Assembly (NCBI GenBank): GCA_947646735.1
Contig: CANTFK010000528.1
Coordinates: 1-64,000 of the forward strand
Reading direction: 5' to 3'
Length of the DNA: 64,000 nt
Origin: Peronospora farinosa
Lineage: Eukaryota > Oomycota > Peronosporomycetes > Peronosporales > Peronosporaceae
Part shown: piece after piece, positions 8,601 to 20,176 of the stretch
How the letters are laid out: the number at the start of each line of letters is the position of its first letter
Numbering within the stretch: the stretch's first letter is position 1
The notes under the pieces: model-generated
Told to the model about the DNA's origin: nothing
Databases searched by the model: none
What the model saw: the letters and a program-made list of their open reading frames with translations, nothing else
Position numbers and translations under genes: made by a program

Positions 8601-10853
8601 TGTGGAGAAGATGATGTCGCATATTCAGACATAGACAACGCAGAGAGTGATGAATACGCTGAAGACGAGGTGGCGAAGTCTAGCATCGCAGAGCATGATG
8701 GTGACGAAAACGATGGAGTTGCTATCGCACGGGCTGACACTAACGAATTTGACAGCGACGAAGGTGATTTAGATGACATATTGGATCGTCACATTATCGA
8801 ATACGACATCGGAGATAGTAAACTTGATTACGATTGTGATGTGGAGGATATCGAGTCAGTGGGTCACGTTACGGATCTGGTCTCAGTCGATGACGCTGGA
8901 TATGACTCCGGTACAGATGCAAAGAAGTGGGACTATCTCTTCGATCCAAATGATGAACGTGAAGCTTACGACGATCAAGTTACCGAGCGACAATTGACAA
9001 TCCCATCAAATCAACTGATTGGTCATATACACCCTAGAGACGAAGAAATTCGACGGACGCGCGACAAGAAGCGTACTCAGTTACAAGCAAAACGACTGAT
9101 GGTTGCTGCAGCACGGCGCTCAAAGCTTCTGAATAGTGAAGAGCAACAACAGCCCGAAAGGTTTGAGGATTACAAGGTGTATTCTGCATTCAAGACCTTA
9201 CATGAGGATAGCCGAGGCAGACGTGGATTGCGCGCAACAGACGTCAAGATACCAAAGAATTACAGGCAGGCTATGCGATCGAAGCATGCTAAATTATGGC
9301 GAGAGACAATGGACATGGAGATTGATGCTCTGAGAGCAAAAGAAGTACTGAGACAAATTTCGCGGTCAGAGATGCCGACTGATCACCGAACCATCAACAC
9401 GATGTGGGTTTTTGCCGTGAAGACGGATCACTTGGGCTACGTGGTGAGATTTAAGGCACGCGTTGTTGCACGAGGTGACAAGCAGCGACCGGGTATCGAT
9501 TTCAAGGACACCTTTTCTCCTGTGGCACGCATGGCCACGTTTAGGATGTTTATTGCGGTGTGCATCATACGGGACATGGTAATATACCAGGGTGACATTA
9601 ACACAGCCTACCTAAATGCAACATTAGGCATAAAACAGTATCTGGAAGAAGTTGAGGGCTACCCGTGTGAAGACAAAGGGATGATATATGTCATCGACAA
9701 GGCATTGTATGGACTACGCCAGTCAGGAAGAGAGTGGAATACGGAGGTGAATAGCTGGTTTATTGATTATGGATTTAAGCAGTGTAAAACGGAGCCATGC
9801 CTCTACTTCTTTGACCGTGATGGCATATTTGCGATCGTCCTCCTCTATGTGGATGATATTTTGTGCGCAACCAAGAACGCGGAGTTCAAGCAGGAAATGT
9901 TCAAGAGGCTTGACAAGAATTACGGGCTAAAGGATCAAGGCCTACTTAACACATATTTGGGTGTGCAAGTTGAGCAAACGAGTGACGCTATTAAAATCCA
10001 CCAGAAGAAGTATTGTGAAGAGATTATTGAGCGCTTTGACTTTAGTAAGGCTCATTCAAGCCGAATCCCAATGGAAACAAACATGCGTCTGACTGTAGAG
10101 GATACAGATACGGATCGGCGGAAGGAAGTTCCCGCAAACGGGAAGTTATTTCCGTATTGCGAGCTAATCGGATCGCTCATGTACCTGACGTCTTGCACCA
10201 GACCAGATCTCGCATTTTCCGTCGGACAGCTCAGCCGCTATGTGCAAAGCCCAACGCAGCAGCATATAGGCGCTGCAAAAAGAGTACTTAGGTACTTAAT
10301 TGGTACTAAGGGTCAATGCATTGTGTACTCTCGAAACAAGGCAGAGGAGAAAGCAAGACTAATTATTGATGGCTATTGTGACTCAGATTGGGGAAACGAC
10401 CCTGATACGCGTAAGTCGATCACCGGTTTTGTGCACTGCCTTGCTGGGGGGCAATTTCGTGGGCTTCTAGACGCCAGACAATTGTGGCCCAATCAACTGC
10501 AGAGGCGGAATATGTCGCCGCGTGTGAAGCTTGTATGGAAGGCCAAGGACTCCGAAACGTCCTGATACAAGTGTTCCCTGAAATGGAAACTAAAATTCGT
10601 ATGGGTATCGACAATCAAGCCGCCTTTGTAATGGCAACGAATCCGACCTACAGCCGCAGAACAAGGCACATTGAGCTTCGCTGGCATTACGTCCGAGATC
10701 AAGTTGCGAAGAAAAAATGTGGATTTGTGGAACGTCAAGACCGATGTCAACCCATCCGACATTATGACGAAACCTCTGGCAAGCGACAGACTTGAGAAGT
10801 TATGCGCTATGATCGGTTTATCTAAGCAGCAGCTATCCAAAGTGACGGACTAA
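5675..10853 (+). pseudogene. copia gag-pol polyprotein, three frame breaks
   Basis: Starts at ATG 5675 (MSPTTHRL...). The frame shifts at the GGGG run near 5800, after which NGDDWTFYKHAM continues, and 5850-10565 is one long open frame. Domains: gag; CCHC knuckle CYNCGGDHFKRDC near 6508; protease WYFDTGSN near 6720; integrase zinc-binding HERLGH with CADC; the DDE core ending NLVERTHQ; a long acidic linker 8160-9000; RT with FSPVARMATFR and LYVDDIL near 9843; RNase H with CDSDWGND. The frame breaks again at a G6 run near 10446 (ISWASRRQTIVAQSTAEAEY follows) and at an A6 run near 10710 (VDLWNVKTDVNPSDIMTKPL follows). All three breaks lie in homopolymers, so sequencing error is possible and the copy may be intact. 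Confidence 0.9.
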
Positions 10854-10868
10854 CTTTGGAGGAAGGCG

Positions 10869-11075
10869 TGTTGGAAACCGCACCTACTTTAGATACAGAG
10901 GAAGTAAGTTGAAGTTGAAGTTGCAGTTGAAGAGGTAAGTTGAAGTTGAAGAAGTAAGTTTAAGAAGATTCTAGAGTGATTGTCTGAGGAAGTCATGAGT
11001 GCAGTACAGGCAGTCCTAGATTTACCTTAAAATCAACAAGTTGTTTGTGAGTGCGTTCGAGTGCGGATTCCGTTA
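10869..11075 (+). repeat. copia 3' LTR
   Basis: 207 bp matching 5463-5669 with few substitutions, preceded by the polypurine stretch ending at 10868. Confidence 0.85.
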
Positions 11076-11710
11076 GCTTCACCGCGCGAAGCGTGTGCCA
11101 GACGTCGTAGACCACATCTACGCTGGTAATCCACTCCGTCAAGGACGTGTAGCTTTGTTAATAGTACAATGTCTAACAATGTCGCGCGTAGCCGGAAGAA
11201 AGGTGACATCAGTCGGTGAGCATGCTCCCAGAGCTGGACTGCGAGTGTGCAATCGAAGAACAAATGCTTCTCGGTCTCGATGGCGCCGAACCCAACACGA
11301 ACGCAAAGACGAATGCTCGGGTTGGTCGCCTCCAGGAACTTGAAGCGCGAGCGGACTGGCAGAAGACGGAACGCCAGGCGAAATTGAAGATCTGCAAACA
11401 CGGGGAGCAAGATCCTCTGAGGTGCTTGCTGTACTTCACGTGAGTCCGGATCATCCCCACATCAAAACGCTGGGAGTGGATCGTCATCGGATGCTGCTTT
11501 GTCGGTGGCTTTGGTGACCACACGATGCGAAGCAGCGCAGACTTCGAGATTGATGGCATGAAGCACACCTTATCGCCACTGCTGCAACCGAGATATGGAG
11601 AGGGTGGCGTCGACTGCTCTCTGGCTGTACAACCATATGCGTCGCTCCGAGTCTCGCAACGATCTGGGTTGCCTCCACGTGTAACGGGGCTAGAACGTAC
11701 CGTCACTAGC
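11076..11710 (-). pseudogene. LINE-type RT C-terminal fragment (zf-RVT-like)
   Basis: On the minus strand the sequence encodes FADLQFRLAFRLLPVRSRF, then a C...C...EKHLFFDC zinc-binding motif and LAVQLWEH. This resembles the C-terminal zinc-binding tail of non-LTR (LINE) reverse transcriptases. Upstream and downstream parts are in other frames (EWITSVDVVYDVWHTLRAV is readable after one frame change). No RT core is present. The copia element lies within it, and the remaining 17 bases are at 5446-5462. Confidence 0.6.
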
Positions 11711-11759
11711 TTACACGCGCGCTCGAGGAAGACTCAAGCCCAAGTATTAGGTATTAAGT

Positions 11760-12021
11760 AAGTTTAACTCTGATTTTCATTTTGGTTTTAATTCGTACTA
11801 ATTACGAAGATTTTAGTCGTAATTATTTCGACAGTGTTCACGCCTTTCGGGAACCACACAATTTCAGGTTGATTTATCATTGGTCCATATTGGGGACTTT
11901 AGGCCCAATAATAAACCAATAATAAATTACCAAGCTGTGCCCGCTATTCGGGCCCAGCACCTGTCTACATATGTAATTGTTTATTCATGTTAATACTATG
12001 TGTGTAATGTAGCCCATTACA
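11760..12021 (-). repeat. Element A 3' LTR (end approximate)
   Basis: Starts (minus strand) with the inverted repeat TGTAATG-GGCTA-CATTACA at 12021-12003, comparable to element B's LTR start TGTAACGGG-GTGAG-CCCGTTACA. The far end is uncertain because no second copy is present. Confidence 0.5.
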
Positions 12022-12034
12022 TCACCCCCTTCTC

Positions 12035-13607
12035 ATGACAGCACTCACCAACCGTGAGTGCTCAACTGTCGAAAACCCTTCGCCCACAAACGAACAAGCA
12101 ATGTCCGGAGACTCAAAACCCAATCCAGCAGGACGCCCAAGATACATCAGCGGGAATGCATCAACCAGCATCATGGCGCGGCAGCTCATACCTTGGTCGC
12201 TGTACGACTTGTCCGGAGCTCACGCTCCGGACTCACTGGACATGATGCGGGAATACTTCCGCCGATTTCGAAAACTGCGCGGGAAAGGTCTTGATGGAAT
12301 CGAGCATGAAGCTCTACAACGTTCTTGGTGCGCCTTTATCCATCGTTGGAATCGGATGCTCGAGGATGGTAGAAGCTTCCAGTTATGGCTCGCCAATCGA
12401 GAGGAGCTTCGCGCCGATCACTCTATCGGCGCGCTACGCGAAAGAGTGTGTGAGGAAGCTTGGAATGAGGACCGTCTCTGCTTCGTCCATGTCAATGAAG
12501 GATGCCAATCTTGTGACTCGACTCCACGCCCAACTCATGACGAATGGCGACGACACATCGCTGAGTGTCCACTCAGCGATCGCGAACGAAGTTGAATTGC
12601 AAAGTATGAGCGAAGTCTGAGCGAACGGAGAAGCGCAGTTATTCGTGGTGCGCCCCGCTGGCGGCACCACTCGCGACAGCGGAGTCAATCTCCGCGGGAT
12701 CATCAGCGCAGGGCAGCGACACGTTCGCCTGCCCGTCCAGCTTGCGCGATTCTCGCCTCGCAATCGTGATATGTATTCACCGCGACATTCTCGATCACGG
12801 CATCGATCTCGTTCGCGACATCGTTTTGTCGTTCGCGACATCGTTCTCGTTCGCGTCATCGTTCTCGTTCCCGACGACGTGGATCTCCTTATCGCTCTCG
12901 TTTGTCACGAGAGCGTTCGCGTGCTCGCCCGCCTTGGAATAGTCCGACTTCGTGGCTTCATACGACAGAACCACATCTGGAACGTCACGAAGGAGCGAGG
13001 AACGTGGTTCCCATGTATCCTGCTCGGGAGGGAATCCAAGCCAACGTACTCGGTACCTACGCGCGGATGGAACCGCACGCTTCTCATGAGCCGACTGCAG
13101 TAATGGTTGTGTGAGGGTCCTCTTGACCCACAATGCGGTCTACAATCCAGCGCACCTGTCCCTCCGCGTCAACAAGCGGAGGAGGGCCCTCGCGATGGTA
13201 GTGCTGGCGTCCTGGTTGCTCAGGACGATGTTGATCAGGCCGTGAACATAGCTGCCGATGCTCAGCTGGAGGCTGAGGCTGCCAGTGAACGTGCTGCCCG
13301 GGCGGAGAAGACTTCGAGTGAGAACAGACAGTCGAACCGTGAACTGCTCGAACGGATAAGGGTTCTGGAGCGCCAGGTGCTTGGTCAGGTCCAGACGGGA
13401 TCGAGGCCCCGCCCCATGTCATCGGCGCGTCGAGCACGACGGGAAGGCCGTTCGACTTACGAACCCCTGAAGCCGGCGTCGGAACCAAACCGTGAAGCGT
13501 GGCCGGACGATATTCCTTCAGCCGCCCGACATAGAATGTCGGGTGGAGTCGCAGTGAAGAGGGGACGTCGAGTGTATAAGCGTCGCCAATTGCCTTCAGA
13601 ACCTTGA
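12035..13607 (+). pseudogene. Antisense ORF of element A (aORF-A)
   Basis: Opens with an ATG at 12035, 13 bp inside the LTR, and runs against pol. The first part (12035-12595, 186 aa) has a tryptophan-rich helical section and a C-x2-C motif (GCQSCDS). The next frame (about 12645-13103) has an SR-rich stretch (SRSRHRSRSRHR). The part at about 13200-13607 is a clear coiled coil (LEAEAASERAARAEK, NRELLERIRVLERQVL) with a basic tail. The latter sections lie antisense to the pol chromodomain and linker. The frame changes at least twice. No known family is recognised. Equivalent convergent frames exist in elements B and D. Confidence 0.6.
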
Positions 13608-14911
13608 ATGGACCGATGAAGCGTGGCGCGAGTTTACTCGCGCCTAGGTTAGTGACCGCTGGGTCCCTTAGACCCTCTGTAGACAATAATACACGGTCAC
13701 CTTTCTCAAACTTGCTCATATTCTTTCAACCATGTTGTCAGCGTTCTCCTTCTGTAGGTCTACAGCAGTTTGTAGTGCGTCGCGTACAAACCTGGTGATG
13801 GCTTGACGTTGGAGTATGAATTCCGACACGGCCATGTCATCAATTGGTCGCGCCGACTCAATCGGCGCGTAGCTGGCAGTAGGCGAACGCTCACCCGAAG
13901 ACGGGTCAATCAATGTCTGCGCAGCCCATCGAGCTAATGGGGACGCCACGTCTGGTGGCGTCAAAGCAGCAGTCTTCGCCTTGGATTGGGTTACTACATT
14001 CGCGCTCAAAATACCGTGAGCTGCACTCGATCCTTGTTTATCACCTTTATCCCCCCCAGAGTGGAGCCACTAGTTGTTGTGGGTCGCCCCACGGCCAGGA
14101 CAGTAGGAACACGAGGGTGACGAGCCGAATTTACAAAAAATGGCGTCAACCCTGTAGAAGCGTGTACGGCGTCGTTGAGTGCGAACTCAGCGAGTGGTAA
14201 AAATGCACTCCAACTTGTAAATGACGTAGCATAGCTTTGAAGAACATCTTCAAGGACCCGGTTCACGCGCTCGGTCTGCCCATCCGTTTCCGGATGGGCC
14301 GCAGTCGACATCAGCAGTTTTGTCCCGAGGAGCTCGAAAAGTGACGTCCAAAATGCGGACGTAAATCGCGGATCACGGTCCGAAACAATGTTTTCTGGAA
14401 GGCCATGATGACGGAACACCGCGTCGATGAAGTGCGCCGCGGTCTCTGCCGCGGTGACCTTAGCGTGAACAGGCACGAGATGTGTCATCTTGCTGAATCT
14501 GTCAACAAAGACCAAGATGCCCGTTCGAGCTTGGCTATCGGGCGCAAGCCCGAAGATAAAGTCCATCGAAACGGATCTCCAGGCCTCTGCTGCAATTGGC
14601 AACGATCGAAAGGGAGCCTGTGACGATGGAGATGGCTTCACACGCTGGCATATTTCGCACGTTCGGATCCAGTTGCGTACCCACTTATACATGTGAAGCC
14701 AGAAGAAGTCTCGAGACACAGCCGCGAAAGTCTTTCGCGGCCTAAATGGCCGCCAGCAGGAGCATCGTGATACTCGTGAATGATTCTTGCACGCAAATCC
14801 ATGTCATTGGCAATCACCGTGCGAGGAGAATCGAATTGGTCGATTCTATACAGAAGCAAATCGCCGTCTAAACTGTATCGATGAATATGGTCGCGCTTGG
14901 TACGGGATAAT
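12795..14911 (-). pseudogene. Element A pol 3' half: integrase to chromodomain
   Basis: Minus-strand order: RNase H/integrase linker (IIHEYHDAPAGGHLGRERL) from 14911; integrase zinc region CEICQRVKP; DDE core with SMDFIFGLAPD, IVSDRDPRFTSAFW and HPETDGQTERVNRVLED; the C-terminal KGDRVLLSTEGL with RFIGPFKVL and HPTFYVGRLKEY; a long linker; and a chromodomain RYRVRWLGFPPEQDTWEPR near 13060-12990. Frame breaks occur near 14690, 14008, 13716 and 13130. The catalytic Asp and Glu positions are readable. The element is truncated by B at 14911. Confidence 0.85.
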
Positions 14912-15367
14912 TGTAACGGGGTGAGCCCGTTACATAATATTGACACTTATATGAAGTGTCAATAAAAATATTATTATAACTAATAATATTTGACAATATT
15001 ACCTTTTCTTATAATATTGTTCCTAGATCTCCTTGAAGTTGGAGATGCCCTCTCATTGGTTGATGTGGGCCATCATATCAACCAACGCGCTGACCAATGA
15101 CCGATGGACGCGCGCAATGAGTGGAGGGCAAGTCGTCAACATACATAGTTGTAGTTAATATAGTTAACATAGGTTATAACAGATTAGTTTTATTAGATAA
15201 TTAACTATATTAAATACAGTTTTCTTTTCCCTTTCAACTAAGCGTTTGTTTAGTTGATAAGCTTCATCTGCTCACGTGTACGTGAGGTTCTGAGACACCT
15301 GCTTTCACTGTAATCAGTGAAAGTAGACTATACTGTAATCAGTATAGTCGGAGGGTGCCCCATTACA
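14912..15367 (+). repeat. Element B 5' LTR
   Basis: 456 bp, TGTAACGGGG...CATTACA. It contains a run of perfect hairpins: TGTAACGGG/CCCGTTACA 14912-14934, TTGACACTT/AAGTGTCAA 14940-14962, CTTTCACTG/CAGTGAAAG 15302-15323 and GACTATACTG/CAGTATAGTC 15326-15349. The first 163 bases recur at 21610-21772. Confidence 0.85.
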
Positions 15368-15369
15368 CC

Positions 15370-15386
15370 TGGTAGCACTTCGTGGT
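15370..15386 (+). promoter_or_regulatory. Element B primer-binding site
   Basis: TGGTAGCACTTCGTGG follows the LTR after CC. The complement ends in CCA as expected for a tRNA 3' end. The tRNA identity was not determined. Confidence 0.5.
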
Positions 15387-15414
15387 CCGTTCAGCGACCA
15401 CCGCACCATCCGCT

Positions 15415-16374
15415 ATGGAATCAGCGGGTGATGAACGTCATCACGCAACGCGTGATGATTTCCGCCTTTTGAGTGACCTCGAATGGAATGCGGTTCAGCG
15501 TATGGCTGAAACCATCGGCAACCCTGCCGTTGGTGCCATGTTGCTCTCTCTTAGCGGAGACGACCAACATGCAACCATCGCCAAGTTCATACAACATGAA
15601 CTTGACGAAGTTGTAAAGAAACTCACCTTGCTAGAAGAGCAAGGTTCTCAACAGGTTGAACTGTTGAGAGAACAAGGCGCTCAACAAGCTGACTTGTTGA
15701 TGCAGCAGGGTGCTCAACAGTCTGAACTATTGAGACAACAGCAGGCTAGTGCTGTTGCTGCCGGGTCGACGTGTATACGTCGACCCGAGTCCTTGAAGAT
15801 TGATGTCTCCAAGTACAAGGCAGTCGAAGGCGACTCCTTGTTAAGATGGTTCGTCGAGCTCGACGATGCCATTGAGGCTCGTCGCATCGATGACGATGCG
15901 ATGAAGGTCAAGTTCGCCATGTCAAACTTGGCAGGACGTGCCAAAGCTTGGGCCTTAGGGCTCAAACTGCACGACCCATACGTTTTCCCAACGTATGACG
16001 TCTTCAAGGCGCGGCTCAAACACACGTTTGAACCGCCTCGCGCCGAATTCAGGGCTCGGGCTGAGCTCCTGGATTTGAAACAGGGTAAGCGTGATATACA
16101 CGCTTACGCCCAACACGTAGGATACCTCGTTAGCTGTATTGTACTGAACCCAATAGATGAACACACGCAGGTTACTGTGTTCATCAAGGGTCTGACAGAT
16201 GGTCCTGTCAAGACCCACCTGTTCCGCTTGGAACTAGAATCGATGGATCAAGCTATCTCTGCAGCGGACAGGAGGACTTTAGCCTGCAACAGGCTCACGT
16301 CCACTCGGGGTCCTATCGTCCACCGAGACGACAGGAGGGCGGAGGTCCAGAACCAATGGACCTCTCCTATGTAG
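15415..16374 (+). CDS. Element B gag (frame lost before zinc knuckle)
   Basis: 319 codons from ATG 15415; upstream in-frame starts are non-ATG. Residues 60-125 hold a glutamine-rich repeat (EQGxQQxELL units). The capsid-like domain follows with SLLRWFVELDDAIEARRI, AGRAKAWALG and HAYAQHVGYL. The frame breaks near 16340. The correct continuation (PMDLSYVESERPRSPGY) then meets TGA near 16408 and a TAA inside the zinc knuckle KCNRCQKLGH-stop-AYEC near 16446. Typical Ty3 gag, now truncated. Confidence 0.8.
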   Translation: MESAGDERHHATRDDFRLLSDLEWNAVQRMAETIGNPAVGAMLLSLSGDDQHATIAKFIQHELDEVVKKLTLLEEQGSQQVELLREQGAQQADLLMQQGAQQSELLRQQQASAVAAGSTCIRRPESLKIDVSKYKAVEGDSLLRWFVELDDAIEARRIDDDAMKVKFAMSNLAGRAKAWALGLKLHDPYVFPTYDVFKARLKHTFEPPRAEFRARAELLDLKQGKRDIHAYAQHVGYLVSCIVLNPIDEHTQVTVFIKGLTDGPVKTHLFRLELESMDQAISAADRRTLACNRLTSTRGPIVHRDDRRAEVQNQWTSPM

Positions 16375-16648
16375 AGAGCGAGCGACCTCGCTCTCCAGGG
16401 TACAAGTGATTGCAAAAGTGCAATCGCTGTCAGAAGTTGGGCCACTAAGCTTATGAGTGTAGTGCCCCACGCCCAGTTTCTCGTAACACTGGGAGTGACG
16501 ATCGACCGTCTGCCAAGAAGGGCCAGAGACGTGGGTCCCACGTTGCTGCGAAATCGCAACAACGTGGTGGAACATCAAAAAACGGTCGGGGTCAGTAGAG
16601 GCGGAGCGCCCTACTGATCCAGCAACGTCAAGAAAGTTCGCGGGACTC

Positions 16649-19600
16649 TTGACGAAGGTTGCTCCCAACACACAGTCACTGTGTGTTGCCGCTCCCAGTG
16701 ATGAGGTATCCCTCATCACATTGAAGATCGAGAACATGTCACTTCGCGCCCTAGTTGATTGTGGGGCTTCGAACAACTTTGTTCGACGTCAATCGCTAGA
16801 TGATCGTAGGCTCAAATATGTTGAGCGCGAGACCCCTCCAACGAGGATGACGGTGCGCCTTGCAACGGGCGCATCCGTAACAGTAAAGAAACGTGTAGTG
16901 GGAATTCACTACACGCTTGAAGGTAAAGAGTACGATGATGATTTCATCGTACTTGATCTGGATGACAAATTTGATGTCATCCTAGGATTACCATGGCTCA
17001 GAAGGTACGAGCCATGGGTCAGCTGGCAGCATCGAACCGTGAAGATGCCTGCCGCTCGTTCATCAGATGGCCATCTGATGAACGTCTTGGAGCGTTCAAA
17101 AGCGTGTGAATGTACTACGAGTGAGTGTGATAGCCTCACTTGTGGTTCGGTCGTTAGTACGACTGCACAAGAACTCAGCGTGACAGACAGTCACGCTGTG
17201 GAGCAAGCTGACGGCGGCTGTGCACAAGCACAGGCAGCGCCGAAGGTCCACCACCCGAATAAGTCGAGTGGACCGGGACATGAATGCTCGCCTAGAGGGC
17301 AGCATTCACCGAAGAGTAAACCGGTTGCCCAGAAGCGGCAACACGGTAATCCTAGATCAACTGGAGAGTTGATCGTAGAGGATCTCGCTGTGGTTGCGCC
17401 ACCACAGCTAGAGGAAGTCGATGGAACAAGTTTCATCGAGCCTGCGGGAATAAGTCCCCAGGAAATAATCACTGAGGGAATAAGTCCCCAGTGCCCTGAG
17501 GGAATAAGTCCCCAGGAAGTAACGGAGACGTTGAACGTCTTGGTTAATGACGGATCAAACGTAGGCGCTTATACGCTTGATCTGATCGCGCCTCCGATGT
17601 TAACTTCGGAGATAACTCAGTTGTCTACGCTAGAACTTAAAAGGTTCTTGCGTGATCTGCGTAGTGGCAAAGTCAAGCAGATCTGTGTGCTCGTCGCAGA
17701 GGACGAGTACATGACTGACATTCGGTCAGCAACAGTTTTTGCCGAGAACGAACGGGTTCTCAGCAGCTCATCAATGGGCGAGAGTGTCCTTGATGAGAAG
17801 ACTCGGATTGAGCGATATACATCGCAATCCTGGGAGTCGCTGAAGTCAAATCCTTTGTACAAGGATTTGGTCGAATTCAAGGATGTATTCCCTGAATCCG
17901 TTCCGTGCGAGTTGCCTAAGGATAAAGGTACTCGACACGAGATCGACCTTGTTCCTGGCACAAAATATTGTGTCATGAAGCAGTGGCCACTGCCTCGGGA
18001 ACAGGTAGAGGAGATCGACAAGTTCTTTGCCGATCGCCTAGCAGCGGGCCATATGAGGGAGTCAACTTCACCTCACAGCTCTCCGACCTTCTGTGTACGT
18101 AAGGCCACAGGAGGGTGGCGGATAGTGCACGCGTTCAATAAGTTGAACGCTGCAACGATACCGGCACAAACGCCGATACCGAGAAAGGACGTAATCGTAG
18201 ATGGTATGTCTAAGAGTACCATCTTTTCGTCCATGGATCTGATGGATGTTTTCTATCAGATCCTAATGCGTGAACGGGACATCCCGTACACAGCAGTGAG
18301 CACTCCTAGTGGTATGCTCTGTGAATGGTTGGTGATGCCGCAAGGGCTCAGTAATGCACCAGCCACATTAATAGATGTGTTTCACATCTATTGAGACCGG
18401 TGCGCGAATTCGCACCGAGTTACTTCGATGATGTGTTCGTCCATAGTCGAGCTATGGACGGGAAAACAGACGTGGAAGTCCATAGACTCCACGTCCGTAA
18501 GGTTCTTACACTTATGCGCGAGCATAAGTTGTACGCCAACCTCAAGAAGTGTATATTCGCAGCTAGTGAAATATCACTTCTTGGGTGCATCGTCGGAAAG
18601 AACGGAGTACGCCCTGATCCAGAAAAGATCAAGGCGATCACCGACTGGCCAGTGCCAGTCGATGTCAAGGGACTAAGGAAGTTCCTTGGGCTAGCGGCGT
18701 ACTTGCACAAGTACTCGCGCAACTACGCCGAAATGACAGTACATCTTTCTTGTTTACTCAAGAAAATGTAAAGTGGAACTGGAACGCTGATTGTCAGCGT
18801 TCCTTTGAACGTATCAAGCAAAGCTTGATGCAATCGCCAGTATTGGCGATTGCCGATCAAGACAGACCATTTCATGTGGTCTGTGACGCCAGTGATTTTG
18901 CATCGGCTGCGCACTGATGCAATATGATACAGACGGCGCAGAGCGTGTCGTCTGTTATCAATCGCGTCAGCTGCAACCGGCCGAGCGCAATTACCCGGTG
19001 CATGACAAGGAACTCCTTGCCATGAAGTATGCACTGGCTAAGTTTCGCGTCTATCTCTTAGGATATAGACCGTTCATTGTATATACAGACCATGCGTCAC
19101 TACGCACGGCTGTAAATAGTCCACACCTCTCGCAACGAATGGCGAGACGGTTGTCGTTCTTCGCGGAGTACAACTTCTTCGTGGAGTACAAACCGGGACG
19201 ACTTAACGTCGTCGCCGATGCTCTTTCACGTCGGCCTGACCTAGAGCCGACTGTGCAATCCGACAGTGGGACTCGCTCGAGCGAGAACCAATCGGGCTCT
19301 TGCTCATCACGCGACGACGTTATGGTCGACGCGAAAGTAACCGAAGTCGTACCATTCGACTTCGGTGAAGAGGAAGAAAGTAAGAGCGATGACGCTCTTA
19401 CTGATAACGATGCTGAAGATGTCAGCATCGTTCGAGGTATCACAAGTGAGAACAGTAATGTTCTCGCTGAATTAGTAACCGATATCTCTGCAGTGCACTC
19501 ACAATGCACTGCAGCCAAAAGCAACGAGTCAGCTGAGGATTTCCTGCTGACTCGTGAAGCGGTAGTCCGTTTCGTGCAAGACTCCATCGCAGAAGCGGTG

Positions 19601-19873
19601 GATAAGCAAAAACGAAACGCAGACAATAATGGAAGGGCAAATGCTCAGACATTTATTGAAGGTGATTTAGTTTTACTGTCAACAGTAAACCTACCTAAAC
19701 ATGTAGTGACTAACGTGGGCAGCAATAAATTGTTGCCCAAGTACATCGGCCCGTTTCGTGTATTGCGCCGCCTAGGCAACGTATACGCGATCGAGTTGCC
19801 ACGCAGGATGCGTACGCATCCTACGCTTTACGTGGGACGTCTTCGTTCGTACGTTCAGTACGCGGCTTCTTGA
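16649..19873 (+). pseudogene. Element B pol: protease-RT-RNase H with integrase deletion
   Basis: Protease LVDCGASNNFVRR (Cys in place of the usual Ser/Thr after the catalytic Asp) and FDVILGLPWLRRYEPWVSWQ. A long linker follows with three copies of EGISPQ. RT has WPLPREQVEEID, GWRIVHAFNKLNAATIP, SMDLMDVFYQI, MPQGLSNAPAT, YFDDVFVHSRAM and ADWPVP-like connection motifs. A one-base loss near 18368 breaks the frame, and two more occur near 18770 and 18903. RNase H has YPVHDKELLAMKYALAKFR and VYTDHASLRTAVNSPHLS to ADALSRRPD. It is followed directly by the integrase C-terminal EGDLVLLSTVNL and KYIGPFRVLRRLG, so the zinc and DDE parts are deleted. Confidence 0.88.
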
Positions 19874-20155
19874 ACGACGAAGATAGCCATTACTCTCAAG
19901 AATCCCCTTCAGATTCTTGTTGTCACGCGATACCTGGTCGTGTAGAGATGAGATCGTCCCATGATATCGGACGATCTCCTGACGAGCTGTCGCCAGCTCG
20001 TTACTCAGAGAATGAAGCCGCCGTTCATTCTTTAATAGTGCGGCAGCATTGTTTGCCCGAGACTTTCTCATGGTCAAACCCAAGCTGTCGCACAATGTTC
20101 TCTAAGCGGCGACGCTTATCCCGTTCGTGATCAACATCACAACGGAGCTCACGAG

Positions 20156-20176
20156 TTTAGGGTTTAGGGTTTAGGG
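20156..20176 (+). repeat. Interstitial telomeric repeat (TTTAGGG)x3
   Basis: Three perfect TTTAGGG units inside element B, in the orientation opposite to the chromosome end, between the integrase C-terminus and chromodomain. They are flanked by GAG and TAAACCC. They may mark a repaired double-strand break. Confidence 0.85.

Larger units (their letters stand above)
5463..11075 (+). mobile_element. Ty1/copia retrotransposon inserted in the LINE fragment
   Basis: The two 207-bp LTRs (5463-5669, 10869-11075) begin TGTTGGAAACC and end CCGTTA. A tRNA-half-type primer-binding site follows the left LTR, and a purine-rich GGAGGAAGG lies just before the right one. The flanking 5 bp are GCGTC at 5458-5462 and GCTTC at 11076-11080, a target-site duplication with one mismatch. 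Removing the element restores a LINE reading frame. The gag-pol has three single-base frame breaks. Confidence 0.92.
11760..14911 (-). mobile_element. Ty3/gypsy chromovirus A, 5' part missing
   Basis: Minus-strand element. It contains integrase, integrase C-terminal region, chromodomain, a polypurine tract (GAAGGGGGTGA, minus strand 12034-12022) and a 3' LTR beginning TGTAATGGG at 12021. Its 5' half (gag, protease, RT) is absent because element B's LTR begins at 14912. A convergent open frame lies between the LTR and the chromodomain on the plus strand. Confidence 0.8.

Noticed and set aside
12742..13133. Separate plus-strand proteins rich in Arg/Ser in element A
   Set aside because: Short and in different frames; best explained as frame-shifted pieces of one antisense ORF, not independent genes.
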